From the NCBI GenBank assembly GCA_028753945.1, contig JAPNXP010000001.1, positions 5,322,501 through 5,386,500 of the forward strand: a stretch of DNA of 64,000 nt. Reading direction: 5' to 3'. The first letter of the stretch is position 1. Every line of letters begins with the position of its first letter. Below the pieces are notes generated by a model. It had not been told where the DNA came from. It saw only the letters and a program-made list of their open reading frames with translations, and made no database searches. The DNA comes from Hexactinellida sp. DTS-2022. Its lineage: Eukaryota; Porifera; Hexactinellida. The translations under genes were made by a program, and so were the position numbers. Of this stretch, positions 22,577-33,377 are shown piece by piece.

Positions 22577-24034
22577 ATGAGTCGGGATAAGATGACTGTA
22601 TCCCCTACGGACAGATTAGAGAGGAGTCCTGTGCAGGGGACCAGGGATCTAGGACAAGCTTCTCCTTTGATCAACGACGATTTCTTTGAGAGCCAAGAAG
22701 AAACTATTGTTAACCTCCGGAACTTTCTGTCAATCACAGATAAGAATGCCGGCATCAGAGATAAGAACGCGACTGGCCCTGGTGCTACTCTCATGCATAT
22801 CTTCAAAGCTAACATCGGCATTGCGTTACTGAGCATGCCAAATGCCATACGGGACTCCGGTTATGTGTTGGGTCCCATCGTGCTGATACTAATGGGCCTG
22901 GTAGCTACTCACTGCATGACGCTATTAGTCACCTGCAGCCACCACCTGTGCCAACAGCTGCAGCTTCCTGCACTCGGGTACGCGGACGTGGCGGAGCTGG
23001 CTATATCCTACAATTTCAAGAAAAGACGCCTGGGGATGGTAGCTCGCTTAATGGTTAACAGCATGCTCCTTCTAACGCAGCTGGGATTCTGTTGTACTTA
23101 TGTAGCATTTATTTCTCAAAACGTAATTCTTCTGTTTCAGAACTCAGGTGTTGAAACTGTTAACTTCAGGATTATGATAGTAATCATACTTCCCATATTT
23201 ATCCTAGGCAGTTACATACGGAGTCTCAAATATCTCGCACCCATTTCTTTCGTCTCGAACATATGCTTCTTCTACAGCATTATTATCATACTCATTTTCT
23301 GTTGTCTGACCATATACCGACAAGGCGGGGTAGGCCCTGGCGTGCAGAGTTTATCACCAGTACTCCTTAATTACCCACTGTACTTCGGGAATGTGGTTTT
23401 CGCTTTTGAAGGGATAGGCTCCGTGTTACCGCTAGAGAATAAAATGTCAAACCCCAATCTATTCCAGCCCATATTATGGACCGGGATGTTCGTTGTTATC
23501 ACCTTTGACGTCATTCTCGGAATGGTAGGGTACTTCGCGTTTGGCTCTAATCTCGCTGAAGTCATTTCACTGAACCTCCCAAAGGTTATCCGGTCCCCTC
23601 TCGACCTGGTGTATCCTGTGGCTACGCTCTACTTGAGTTTAGGGATATTTAGCAGTTATTTAATACAGTTCTATGTCCCTATGGAGATTATCGAGCCTTA
23701 CTTCCTCCATCGAATCAAGTCCTCCAAACTAAAGTTAATCGTACAGATTATATTACGTACAATTATTGTTATACTCACTGCTTTAGTGCCTATTGCTATC
23801 GCTCAGATCGACCTTTTAATTGACCTTATCGGCGCCTGCAGCAGCAGCTCCCTGGCGCTCATATTCCCCCCGGCTCTGGAGATAATCACCTTCTGGGGCG
23901 TGAGGAGGTACCGCGTGCCCTTCTATGTTTGGGCTGTTAAGGATATTATTATTATATCTATTGGGCTGATTGGGGGAGTGCTCGGGACTGGAGTTGCTAT
24001 ATTCAACATAGCTGAATCTTTCTCGGAAAGTTAA
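22577..24034 (+). CDS. SLC36-like proton-coupled amino-acid transporter
   Basis: A single-exon gene of 485 residues. The cytoplasmic N-terminus (about 70 residues) is polar. The first membrane segment opens with the family signature THMHIFKANIG-like stretch (read here as LMHIFKANIGIALLSMPNAI), typical of SLC36/PAT proteins in the amino-acid/auxin permease superfamily. About eleven hydrophobic segments follow, including VLGPIVLILMGLVATHCMTL, ILPIFILGSYIRSL, FGNVVFAFEGIGSVLPLENK and a C-terminal IIISIGLIGGVLGTGVAIF. The FAFEG-GSVLPLENKM segment is the conserved sixth-helix region. The role is probably proton-driven export of small amino acids from lysosomes or uptake at the cell surface; the substrate cannot be read from the sequence. 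The length matches the family. The start Met is the first in frame. Confidence 0.9.
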   Translation: MSRDKMTVSPTDRLERSPVQGTRDLGQASPLINDDFFESQEETIVNLRNFLSITDKNAGIRDKNATGPGATLMHIFKANIGIALLSMPNAIRDSGYVLGPIVLILMGLVATHCMTLLVTCSHHLCQQLQLPALGYADVAELAISYNFKKRRLGMVARLMVNSMLLLTQLGFCCTYVAFISQNVILLFQNSGVETVNFRIMIVIILPIFILGSYIRSLKYLAPISFVSNICFFYSIIIILIFCCLTIYRQGGVGPGVQSLSPVLLNYPLYFGNVVFAFEGIGSVLPLENKMSNPNLFQPILWTGMFVVITFDVILGMVGYFAFGSNLAEVISLNLPKVIRSPLDLVYPVATLYLSLGIFSSYLIQFYVPMEIIEPYFLHRIKSSKLKLIVQIILRTIIVILTALVPIAIAQIDLLIDLIGACSSSSLALIFPPALEIITFWGVRRYRVPFYVWAVKDIIIISIGLIGGVLGTGVAIFNIAESFSES

Positions 24035-24335
24035 TCTGTGATATACGAGTGTTTTTGTTTTATTAGTACAACTTTTTGTATTGATTTTATTGCATGTAGC
24101 GATGTACATGTGTACCAGGAATAGTTTGATTCTTGTATTAATGCATGGTTCGCAATTATCTATTCATTTTGAATACAATAATATATTGGATATACATACT
24201 GCTTCTTTATTGAGCATTGTATTATATTGGATTATACATGTATTATATGTGTTCTATTTGTTGAGAAAATATCAATCTATTCAGAATTTCAGTTTGCTAT
24301 TGTTGTCTGGGCTTTTCATAGGTCATTGAGTATAT
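24035..24335. other. 3' flank of the transporter gene
   Basis: AT-rich, no canonical AATAAA close to the stop. An 82-residue ORF has no recognisable domain. Confidence 0.3.
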
Positions 24336-24680
24336 GTTATGTCGATTTTGTCAAATGTTGATTTTACAAAATCGACATTAATCAACATTCTCTGTCAAAG
24401 TGTGGAATGAGGTAAAGCCATGCTTAACTGAGTATAAAAGAACCAGACTTTAAACAAAGTGTCTTATATGGTTATTTGAAACGCTCGGCCCATTTTAAGT
24501 GTGTTTACATAATCAACGAATAAAATATGTTGATTTTATATAATCGACAATCTGAAAATAGTTGGTTTTACAAAATCGACATATTTTATTTATTTTCATT
24601 TTATTCGTTGATTTTGTAAAATCGACTTTTCAGAATGTCGATTTTACAAAATCAACTATTTTACAAATTAAAGTTAATCG
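24336..24680. repeat. Cluster of GTCGATTTTACAAAATCGAC-like palindromes
   Basis: At least five near-copies of a 20-bp palindrome, TTGATTTTACAAAATCGAC and variants, lie at about 24354, 24528, 24569, 24607 and 24637, some overlapping by an arm. They are confined to this interval. Confidence 0.7.
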
Positions 24681-25127
24681 ACAAATTCAACAAATTGGGT
24701 TCATAATTGGTCCTCGCTCAATGGAAAATTCATTTTGATCAACACAAAGTCTGATAATCTTGATAAACTCTGACAAAGGTATAACAAAATTTCTAGTTAC
24801 GGTCTATTTTCTTATTGATTTTCGTAAAACGAAATTTACCAGAGATTATGATTTTGTGGTTGTCGGATAATTCCTAACGGTTCACAAAATATTAAGGCTT
24901 ATACAGTTATACTATGGAAGTGAGTAGAATCAAGGGTCCGCAGACATTGGAGGAATTGTTGCAACAGGTTAAAAACTGAGATTGTTGTAAATTCGCTAAT
25001 AGATCACCACTATACATAAATCTTTCGGTTAATTGGGATCTCCGCTTAATTCAGACAAGAGGACTGGAACTGACTTGTCCCAAATAAGCGGAGTAGACTG
25101 TATATGAATAATTGAATTAGAATGTTA
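24681..25127. other. No gene seen
   Basis: AT-rich intergenic sequence. A possible decayed miniature element (TTCGGTTAATTGGGATCTCCGC ... AAATAAGCGGAGTAGACTG) is near 25024-25100. Confidence 0.3.
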
Positions 25128-25274
25128 TAGAGCTGAGCTCTAGTAGTGTTCAGATTTTTTCCCATACTAAAACCCCAGGCTTACTTTCTAAAGGTCAATT
25201 TCAAACCCTGAAAAAAACTGACCTTTCTCAGTGCCTGAATACACATACTAAAATCTGAACTCTACTAGAGCTGA
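25128..25274. mobile_element. Palindromic MITE, about 147 bp
   Basis: The ends AGAGCTGAGCTCTAGTAG and CTACTAGAGCTGAGCTCT are inverted, and pairing continues into TTCAGATTTT/AAAATCTGAA with a 3-bp insertion on the left. The terminal AGAGCTGAGCTCT is itself nearly palindromic. Confidence 0.65.
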
Positions 25275-25289
25275 GCTCTATATATAGTA

Positions 25290-25855
25290 TTCTTTGTAAT
25301 TGAATATGCATTGAAATTGGTGTTAAATAATTAATAAATTCAATATTTATAGCTAGATTATCATTAATCTCACAGTCACAGATGATATAAGATAGAAACA
25401 AACTTCAATTTATAAATTGATGCTTATATAAGCCTGACACCTTCGCATATGGTATTAACACCTCGAGGTGCCGATGACATGGTCAAATATGTGTTTTTAC
25501 AATTGCGTGAATTCGATATTTTGAATGTGTAGTTGGCGTTGGGTGTACACCCGACATGCGCAGAAAAAAATGCTGACTCACCGTCCACCTATTAGTATAT
25601 TTATACTGAAACTATAACAACTCTGAAATGAAGTGAGCTAAAGGATACTTTCAACACACTCAGGGTCGATACCTTCCAAAACACCTTTCTGAAATGGTTT
25701 AACACCTTTATCAGAACGATTATATGACATAAAATCTAAAATTGAAGCTGTTCCAACACCATGTTCTTTTGGAGGCACTATCAATCCACCAACCACCAAA
25801 ATATAGTAAGTGTCTCATAGAAAATGCTCTCTACACAGCTGTAATTTTAGATTTT
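25290..25855 (+). repeat. Diverged copy of the satellite unit with palindrome
   Basis: It has the landmarks TTGGTGTTAAAT, CAGATGATATAAGATAGAAAC, AATGAAGTGAGCTAAA and AACACCTTTCTGAAAT in the usual order, ending in a decayed hairpin at 25731-25855 (CTAAAATTGAAGCTGTTCC against ACAGCTGTAATTTTAG). It shows the unit also occurs singly. Confidence 0.75.
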
Positions 25856-25879
25856 CTATCCCAAATTGGTTTACTCGCC

Positions 25880-26031
25880 TTAGTTTTTTTTTGTCCTAGT
25901 GCGGACGTAGAGCGAGCATTCTCACATGGGAAACATCTGATATCAACACTAAGAGCAATGATGTTGCCACAGCATGTGGAATTATGGATGTTTACTCATT
26001 TTAACAGAAATTTGTCCATAATGAAGAAATA
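25880..26031 (+). pseudogene. hAT transposase C-terminal fragment
   Basis: The frame reads PSADVERAFSHGKHLISTLR followed by MLPQHVELWMFTHFNRNL, the hAT dimerisation (hATC) signature with ERAFS, a basic -LISTLR and the aligned helix. The rest of the transposase is absent. The fragment abuts the satellite-family copy. Confidence 0.75.
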
Positions 26032-26144
26032 GTTCACTACGTTATCATTTTTGCATTATAGAATTTCTGTTTATTCACCAAATATTTACACGCCATAAAT
26101 TTGTACATGCCATAAGTTTACTTGTATATAATTTATGGTGTGAG

Positions 26145-26585
26145 CAGTGCCGGCTTTAGCTCTTTCGGGCCCACGCAAAAAGTATCTCGGCGCCCCGCGT
26201 CGTCCATCAAATACTAATTTATGTAATTAATAATTAATTTACTAACATGAAGGTGAATCTAGTCATTAGTTCTAATAATCTGGGTACTATACTAGGTATA
26301 ATAGTCTGTGAAACGTCAAAATTTGACTTGTCTAACTCTTTTATTTGACAATGCTAGTAGTTAACTTAAATTGATCAAGGGTATAAAATTTAAAGAACAA
26401 GATCTGAAAGTAAACAAATTAATCAAAGCTATTGTTACTCAAAGGCAATAAAAACAGAACTAGAAATGGCGATCCAAACATTGCTGTTCAATTTAGTTTC
26501 CACAAAATGGACCTCAATTTTTCGCCCCATAAATCATGGCGCCCCACGCGGTTGCTTGTGTTGCGTGTGCCTAAAGCCGGCCCTG
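26145..26585. mobile_element. hAT MITE, 441 bp, exact 8-bp duplication
   Basis: The ends CAGTGCCGGCTTTAG and CTAAAGCCGGCCCTG are inverted. GGTGTGAG is repeated at 26137-26144 and 26586-26593. ORFs inside are not conserved genes. Confidence 0.85.
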
Positions 26586-26852
26586 GGTGTGAGTCTGGTA
26601 GCAAATCTGTTAAAGACGACATATTATGTAGAATTGCATTTTATTTAATATATGGATACCTTATAGCCAATATGACCTATAACTTATACATGAAGCTCAT
26701 TTAAAATTCAAAGTGACCCTATCAGCCAAATTTTTTAAAAAGACCCATAAAATTGACCTTTCCCATAGCATTCTATACATAAGGCAATGGTACGCACTCA
26801 AATTTCTGGACCAGGGATTAACTAGTATAGTCAACTAAATAGATGCGGGGGA

Positions 26853-27634
26853 GTTGCATTTGTTATAATTTTGAAGTTGTCATTTGTTAGAATTTACTTA
26901 ACTGTCACTTGTTAGAATCGGTTTTTCAGTTTACTGTTACTTGTTAGAATGGTTTTTCAGTTTACTGTCACTTGTTTTAGAATGGTTTTTCAGGTTACTG
27001 TCACTTGTTAGAATGTTTTTTCAGTTTACTGTCACTTGTTAGAATGTTTTTTCAGTTTACTGTCACTTGTTAGAATGTTTTTTCAGTTTACTGTCACTTG
27101 TTAGAATGTTTTTTCAGTTTACTGTCACTTGTTAGAATGTTTTTTCAGTTTACTGTCACTTGTTAGAATGTTTTTTCAGTTTACTGTCACTTGTTAGAAT
27201 GTTTTTTCAGTTTACTGTCACTTGTTAGAATGTTTTTTCAGTTTACTGTCACTTGTTAGAATGGTTTTTCAGTTTACTGTCACTTGTTAGAATGTTTTTT
27301 CAGGTTACTGTCACTTGTTAGAATGTTTTTTCAGTTTACTGTCACTTGTTAGAATGTTTTTTCAGTTTACTGTCACTTGTTAGAATGTTTTTTCAGTTTA
27401 CTGTCACTTGTTAGAATGTTTTTTCAGTTTACTGTCACTTGTTAGAATGTTTTTTCAGTTTACTGTCACTTGTTAGAATGTTTTTTCAGTTTACTGTCAC
27501 TTGTTAGAATGTTTTTTCAGGTTACTGTCACTTGTTAGAATGTTTTTTCAGTTTACTGTCACTTGTTAGAATGTTTTTTCAGGTTACTGTCACTTGTTAG
27601 AATGGTTTTTCAGTTTACTGTCACTTGTTAGAAT
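26853..27634. repeat. 31-bp minisatellite, about 24 copies
   Basis: The unit contains CAGTTTACTGTCACTTGTTA then GAATG and T6. The first two or three copies at 26853-26935 are diverged, later ones nearly identical, with single-base variants (GGTTTTT for GTTTTTT; CAGGTTACTG). It lies between the left inverted repeat and the transposase gene, so any promoter of the transposase must lie within, beside or beyond it. Confidence 0.95.
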
Positions 27635-27761
27635 AATTAGTTTTTCATTTTAAGATTGTTAAATATTTAAGGATTCTCAATTATTTTTTTCTTTAGTCAG
27701 AATCCATTTAAATCACCCCCATTTCTGAAATCTGATTCTTTATTAATAACGAATACTGTTT

Positions 27762-29441
27762 ATGACTGCCACTTCACGTATGAAATGTATACACGAACTA
27801 CCAAATAGTAGTATATATTCACTAACTTTACCTGTTACAAATATTATTATCATGGAGTACACATCAAATGAATACAAGCGGAGCGTTGGAAGAGTTTTTA
27901 CAACTCAAGATGGTAATAAATATATCAAATCCAAAATTAAGGGGAATTTTATGTACCTTCGATGTGTGTTATTTAGGGGTGGGTGTAAGGGTTCAAGTAA
28001 ACTTAATCATGAAACCAATTTAATCATACCTTTGAATTCGCATAATCATAATGTCGAAAAGTATCAAACAGAAGTTTATCTATTAAAAACAAAATGCAAA
28101 ACTATGGCCAGGAATTCCCAAACAAGCCTTAGAAGAGTTCTTGATAATGTTACAAGAAATGATCCTTGTGCATGTGATATCTCCTTCAGAGAATGCGAGT
28201 CATCCCTCTATCGAGCGAGACGAAAGTCGAAAATTCCGCTTTCTGCTCCCGAGTTTGTTGCTATGCTGCCAACAAGAACATTGGAGAAATACTACAAGTA
28301 TAGCGTGACGAGAAGTGAGCAAACAGGTGTAATCTTTTATTCAGAGCAGATGCAGACATTTTTGGATGAAGTGACCAATATTCAATTTGATGGTACATTC
28401 TTTACCGTTCCAACTCAATTCTCTCAGCTCTGGACCATATTTGTATCTGTGGGAAGACATACTCTGCCAGCTGTTCATTGTTTAATGACATCAAAGAGCC
28501 AGGAACTATATCAAGCAGTATTGGAGAGTATTTGTACTAATATTCCTCAATTCCGGCCATTAGCGAGTATGTCAGATTGGGAACCAGCAGCAAGAAATGC
28601 TTTTAAGTTGGTGTTCCCTCAAGCGAGAATTTACGGATGCTGGTTTCACTACACCCAGAGAATTTGGGCTAAATCACAACAATTTGGACTTGTACAAAGT
28701 TTTGGAGATAATCCAGAAGTAAAAGCTTACATAAAACAACTAATGGCAATCCCGTTTTTGCCAGCTCCCCTAATTATTCCCACTTTCAATTTCCTTCTAA
28801 TGCCAGTTATACAAAATACTGAAAAATTAAAGCTCGAAAAACTAAAAAATTATTTCAAAAAACGTTGGATAAATCAAATAACTCCTGAAGAACTTTCTAT
28901 TTATGAAATCAGCATCGCTACAAATAATGGAGCAGAAAGCTATCATTCTAAACTCAAATCAATAGTAAGAACTAACCATCCAAGGATATGGACGTTTATG
29001 GAAACTCTGAATGAAATAATACAGGATACAGACAATGATATAGGACGTTTACGCATAGGCAGAGAAATCAGTAGACCACGAAAAAAACAGGATATTAATA
29101 ATGAGGAACGTAGGAATACTTGCAAACAGAAGTTGTCTTGTGGAGATTACAACCCAATGGAATTCTTGAAAGCGATTAGCTATACAATTGGCAACATTAA
29201 ATCGCAAGAATTTATTTCTTCAAGTGAATCAGAATATTCCGACGAAGAAAATGTTGAGCCAACTGGAGAAAATAATAAATGTATTATTTGTCTTGCGCCT
29301 CGTACAGAAACATGGATCTTCATGCCCTGTAGACATGCCAATTGCTGTACAGAATGTAGCCACACAATTGAGGAGCTAGAACACCCTTGTCCTGTGTGCC
29401 GTTCTATAATCGAAAGCCGCTTTCAAATATTTACTAGTTGA
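27762..29441 (+). CDS. MULE transposase with FLYWCH-like and C-terminal RING domains
   Basis: 559 residues, one exon. Residues about 30-100 resemble a FLYWCH zinc finger (GNKYIKSKIKGNFMYLRC, then C and a final HNHN). Residues about 205-410 are the MULE DDE region: FDGTFF supplies the first Asp, SDWEPAARNAF the second, and NNGAESYH the Glu; YGCWFHYTQ is the characteristic C/H motif between. Residues 511-553 form a RING finger: CIIC, CRHANCCTEC, CPVC, in C3HC4 order, like the RINGs of IAP-type ubiquitin ligases. The transposase would cut and rejoin the element's ends; the RING implies ubiquitin-ligase activity toward itself or a host factor (inference). No frameshift is seen. It may start at an internal Met (MKCIHELP or MEYTSNEY). 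Confidence 0.85.
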   Translation: MTATSRMKCIHELPNSSIYSLTLPVTNIIIMEYTSNEYKRSVGRVFTTQDGNKYIKSKIKGNFMYLRCVLFRGGCKGSSKLNHETNLIIPLNSHNHNVEKYQTEVYLLKTKCKTMARNSQTSLRRVLDNVTRNDPCACDISFRECESSLYRARRKSKIPLSAPEFVAMLPTRTLEKYYKYSVTRSEQTGVIFYSEQMQTFLDEVTNIQFDGTFFTVPTQFSQLWTIFVSVGRHTLPAVHCLMTSKSQELYQAVLESICTNIPQFRPLASMSDWEPAARNAFKLVFPQARIYGCWFHYTQRIWAKSQQFGLVQSFGDNPEVKAYIKQLMAIPFLPAPLIIPTFNFLLMPVIQNTEKLKLEKLKNYFKKRWINQITPEELSIYEISIATNNGAESYHSKLKSIVRTNHPRIWTFMETLNEIIQDTDNDIGRLRIGREISRPRKKQDINNEERRNTCKQKLSCGDYNPMEFLKAISYTIGNIKSQEFISSSESEYSDEENVEPTGENNKCIICLAPRTETWIFMPCRHANCCTECSHTIEELEHPCPVCRSIIESRFQIFTS

Positions 29442-30404
29442 CAACATTTAATTATGTTATGATCTTTCCAGATTTATATTTATTACATCTTCATTTATCC
29501 TTGCATTACGTTCTTCCAGATATATCATTAAAGCTATCGTTTATCTTTACTAATCTAATAGTTAAATATTTAATGAAATATAATATCCCGAATTTTTAAT
29601 CATAAAAATATTATGTGTGACTAGTATCAAGAAATAACTGTTGAAAATTGAAAATGTGTATAAACGTTTGAATGTATATTACAATAATCACAATTCTCAG
29701 AAAATTGGTTGGAGATAGAGCATCGAAGTGTATTATCATTGAATAGGAAGTTGAGGACGGGCTATCAATTGGATCCATTGACTAAGCTGCAACTATATTT
29801 CTTCTCGAGATATGACCTCAAGCATTGAAATCACGTTTCCATAGCAACAGAGGAATGTGTCAACGTTCCATAATTGATTCTGAGATATATTATGTAAAAT
29901 GACTCCTAGATGGGTTAGTCACAGCGATTTGTTTTGAAAAGCGAAATTGAACATTTTACATGCGTTCAAAGTTTTGGCATATTTGGACTATTAGACAATA
30001 CAGTGACGTCATTTCGCCCAAGTGGCATCTCAAAAATATGCGTCTTGTACATGACTACCTATTTAAAAAATAATTACATAAGTAGAAGCACCCTGGATTA
30101 GTTATTTCGAAGTGTAATCGAATTGCATCTATTTAGTTGACTATACTAGTTCATCCATGGTCCAGAAATTTGTGTGCGTATCATTGCCTTATGTATAGAA
30201 TGCTATGCCTTTCCCCAAAATCCTGAGGATCTTGCAAATATTTTTTTAACTCAAATGGTCTGCAAACCTTAAATAGTGCCCATATGTTATGTAAAATTGC
30301 TATACAGTACAACCTCGATAATACGAACACGGTTAATACGAATTTCCGGTTAAGACGAACAAAGAGTTCCACAAAACAGGTCCCTACAATGGGTATTAGT
30401 AGTC

Positions 30405-31868
30405 CAGTGGCGGCGCTAGCTCATCAAAAGAGGGGGTGCAACTGGAGGTGCTGTTGCATTTCAGGGGGTGCAATAATTTGTCCAGTTACAACCTGCCGAA
30501 ATGTTTGAATGATTATCGTGTCATGTTATAACGGTGGTCTTTTATAGAAAGTAGCTATTGCTTTAGGTTGCTACTCAGATCTAATTTTCTAAAGCTAAAC
30601 ATATTAGCAATAAGGCGAACATACGTAGATCAGTGGCGGATCCAAGGGGAGGGGGGGCATTTGCCCCCCCCCCGCTGCCCCCTTCCTTTATTGCCCAACT
30701 GCAGGATCTTAGTTCGGCGAGATACCTAAACAACAAATGCGGTGGTCTTATTTGCCTTTTCCTTTAAGAAATTTACAGCAGAAGCTCGTTAGTACAAACA
30801 CGGTAAATGAGAATTTCATATAAGAGGAAGAAATAGCTTCACGAAATCAAGTTCCTAGATTTTCTATTCATTGGGTAATACTCCTGTTATGGAGATCTCT
30901 AAAACTGAGATATTAGACATCCAGAAGCTACTTATCAACAGCTAAATTATGTAGTTATTTATCGTGTTTAGTTGGTAACTTCCGTATCACATGATCCGTG
31001 CTCACCCAACCTGAAAGTTCAGTTTCGCATATGGCACCAATTAAATACCTTTAGTATAATTACAGATAGATCAAACTCCCTCACTATACATTATTGTATT
31101 TACATATTTGAGATTAGATTATTTGAGATGAATAAGATTTAGTATGTTGAATTTTAGTTAGGAATTTGAAGATACAGCCCACCTGAAATAGTCTCTGCCC
31201 ACCCCTCAGATTTGTTTCTCGAACCGCCTCTGACGTAGATATCAAAGCACAAAGTGCTAAATTTGACTAGTCATCCATGAAAATTTTTATAATGTATTGA
31301 AGTGGGCTAGTTCATAACTGCCAACCGTACAGGGATTTTTGGCTGTTCTGTAAAACAAACAGAGATTTATTCCATTTGTATTGGGATTTTTAATTTACAA
31401 ATTATGAGTTAAATAATGCCTAAAATATTTACAGTGATGATAATATATTCTTCCATGCATTCTGCATTGACCACATAAAGGCACAACTTGGTTTATATAT
31501 ATCTATTCAAGGGTTTAGGGAATCCCTGCACAGTATATATTTAATTTAATACCTTTCCAAAGTAATAATTTTGATATGTCTTTCGTATTACCCTGAATAA
31601 TAATTCCTGGGACGAGCGAGCGCAGCGAGCGAGAAATCTTTCGGAGGTGTACACGGATTTTTGGCCAATGTACAGGCGAAAATTTCAGCCCTATGAGGGA
31701 TATGACTCAAATAGGTTGGCAGGTAGGCTAGTTATGCTATTCAACTTGAATACAATATATTCTAAATCTAAACACACCTTGAATTCTCTGAGCACCCCCA
31801 CTGGGGGTGCTGACATAGTTTCAGGAAGTGCCGTAGCACCCCCTAGCACCCCCTTGGCGCCGCTCCTG
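30405..31868. mobile_element. hAT-like element inserted in the pogo MITE
   Basis: The ends CAGTGGCGGCGCTAGC and GGCGCCGCTCCTG are imperfect inverted repeats, with GGTATTAGTA just outside the left and GGTATTACTA just outside the right end. The left copy is offset by 3 bp from CAG, so the exact duplication is unclear. It carries GGGGGTGCAA / AGCACCCCC stretches and no transposase. Confidence 0.6.
30631..31232. mobile_element. hAT MITE nested two deep, 602 bp
   Basis: Exact duplication ACGTAGAT at 30623-30630 and 31233-31240. The ends are CAGTGGCGGATCC and GAACCGCCTCTG. It lies inside 30405-31868. Confidence 0.85.
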
Positions 31869-32002
31869 GGTATTACTACGGTTAATACGAACTCCGGATA
31901 AAGCGAACAATTTTTTAACTTCCGTTGGTGTCCTAATACTTCTTATTGACGAGGTTCTAATGATTCTAATAATTATATTACATGTACACGTACTTAGTTA
32001 TA

Positions 32003-32159
32003 CAGTGGATGCCGGTTATAAGCACATCGTCGGGAACTGCACTTGATGTGCTTATAACCGACATAAATTATATAGGATATATGGAAACCGTTTTCCAATA
32101 TAGTGTTCTTATATCCGATATGTTCTTATAACCGGTGTGCTTATATCCGACATCTACTG
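32003..32159. mobile_element. pogo-like MITE, 157 bp
   Basis: CAGTGGATGCCGGTTATAAG at the left and the inverse CTTATATCCGACATCTACTG at the right. TATA precedes it; the right-hand TA follows only after the next element, which landed at its tip. Confidence 0.7.
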
Positions 32160-32338
32160 CAGTGGCGTATCCAGGGGGGGTGCTCAGGGTGCTAGAGCAC
32201 CCCCCTTAGCTGGGTGATCAAGCACGGCTGTATTAATAGTCAGATGGGCTTCGGTGCAGGCCTAAGTTTCAACACCCATAGCACCCCCCTTAAATTCGGC
32301 CCTTAGCACCCCCCTTATGAAAATCCTGGATACGCCAC
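32160..32338. mobile_element. hAT-like MITE inserted at the end of the pogo MITE
   Basis: CAGTGGCGTATCCAGG and CCTGGATACGCCAC are inverted. TACTG is found on both sides (32155-32159 and 32340-32344), part of an imperfect duplication. Confidence 0.65.
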
Positions 32339-32363
32339 GTACTGTATCTATATGTGCTACATT

Positions 32364-32531
32364 CAGGGCCGGATTTACCATTAGGCTAAGTAGGCTATAG
32401 CCTTCGGCCTACTACAGGACCAATGGACAGGACACTATAGGACCAATGGACCACTACCGACCAATGTCGATCATGTTTTGGCCACTTGTGTGGTTCATCC
32501 TTCAGGCCACTCAAGGGTAAATCCTGCCCTG
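32364..32531. mobile_element. hAT MITE, 168 bp
   Basis: The ends CAGGGCCGGATTTACC and GGTAAATCCTGCCCTG are flanked by GCTACATT and GATACATT (7 of 8 matches). Confidence 0.75.
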
Positions 32532-32539
32532 GATACATT

Positions 32540-33377
32540 CGTCCATAAATTGACTTTTTATGAGAAAATCCGCGTGGGGTAACACTACCCCCATTTCTAC
32601 TCATATCTCCGAACCAAAATCTTTTCCCCTTGACTTCGAAAGAATCTGAACCACTAGCCCGATTTTCGAAGACTCACCGGTTTTCAATAGATCTCAAAAT
32701 GTTCTCGCGATTAATTCCAGCGTTTTTACACTAATAGCTAAAGCGTACTTACTAAAGATCGATAGATCTCAAATTTTGACTTATTTTCTTTCGAAGGTTC
32801 AGGAACTCGAGAAATTTTATAATTACAGATATCAATGTAAAATTGCAGTTAATCGCTGATTTGACTGACAAATGAGCCATTTCCGTACTAATAACAACTT
32901 AGTAAGATAGTTTTGATGTCGCCAAAATTTCAGCGCAAACTCGCCGCATGAAATTTTCTACAAAAATTTACTTTGTCAATTTTAATTTTTTGCAGTTTTG
33001 GCGGCTCCTCTCCCGTGCGAATAAACACATAAATTTCAATCGGTTCAGTATTTTGGTCTGTGGGCCAACTATCCGACTCGCCCCTTTATACACGCCTTAA
33101 TTTTTTTCTATCTAATAAATTTATTTATTAGCCTAGTATTTTCTTTTTTGCCATACCTGGATAATTTTGCTCTCCTTAATTAATTTTATATTTCGCTTTT
33201 TTTATTTATCATACTTGCCATACTATTTTTTCTCTAAAATACCAAAACATATGGCGAGTAAAATATTAATTAAGGCATGTTTAGATCCTGCAGTTGTAGC
33301 TAGCAAATTTGTTCCCAGGCTTGTCAGTTTCTAAAAAGAGGTTCTATATATATAGAATCAATAAATAACTCGACACT
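32540..33377. promoter_or_regulatory. Upstream region of MYBBP1A/Pol5 gene
   Basis: 840 bp, AT-rich, no repeat recognised except short T-runs. GGTTCTATATATATAGAATC at 33340-33359, about 20 bp before the start codon, contains a TATATATA core within a palindrome and is the best TATA-like candidate. Confidence 0.35.

Larger units (their letters stand above)
26765..30206. mobile_element. Complete Mutator-like element (MULE), 3442 bp
   Basis: Inverted repeats of 82 bp lie at 26765-26846 and 30125-30206 (outer end ATAGCATTCTATACATAAGG). The flanks ACCTTTCCC (26756-26764) and GCCTTTCCC (30207-30215) agree at 8 of 9 bases, as expected for MULE target duplications. Inside are a 31-bp minisatellite (26853-27634), an intact transposase gene (27762-29441) and about 680 bp of AT-rich non-coding DNA. 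Terminal repeats with few differences and an open reading frame suggest recent activity. Related solo ends are at 11866 and 13663. Confidence 0.9.
30305..31959. mobile_element. pogo-like MITE split by a nested element
   Basis: CAGTACAACCTCGATAATACG at 30305 and the inverse GACGAGGTTCTA ending near 31959 are the ends of a pogo-like MITE (compare 36949-37120). The middle is interrupted at about 30402-31870. Confidence 0.6.

Noticed and set aside
26432-26704. 90-residue plus-strand ORF
   Set aside because: Lies mostly in a hAT MITE with an exact duplication and crosses its end; not conserved coding.
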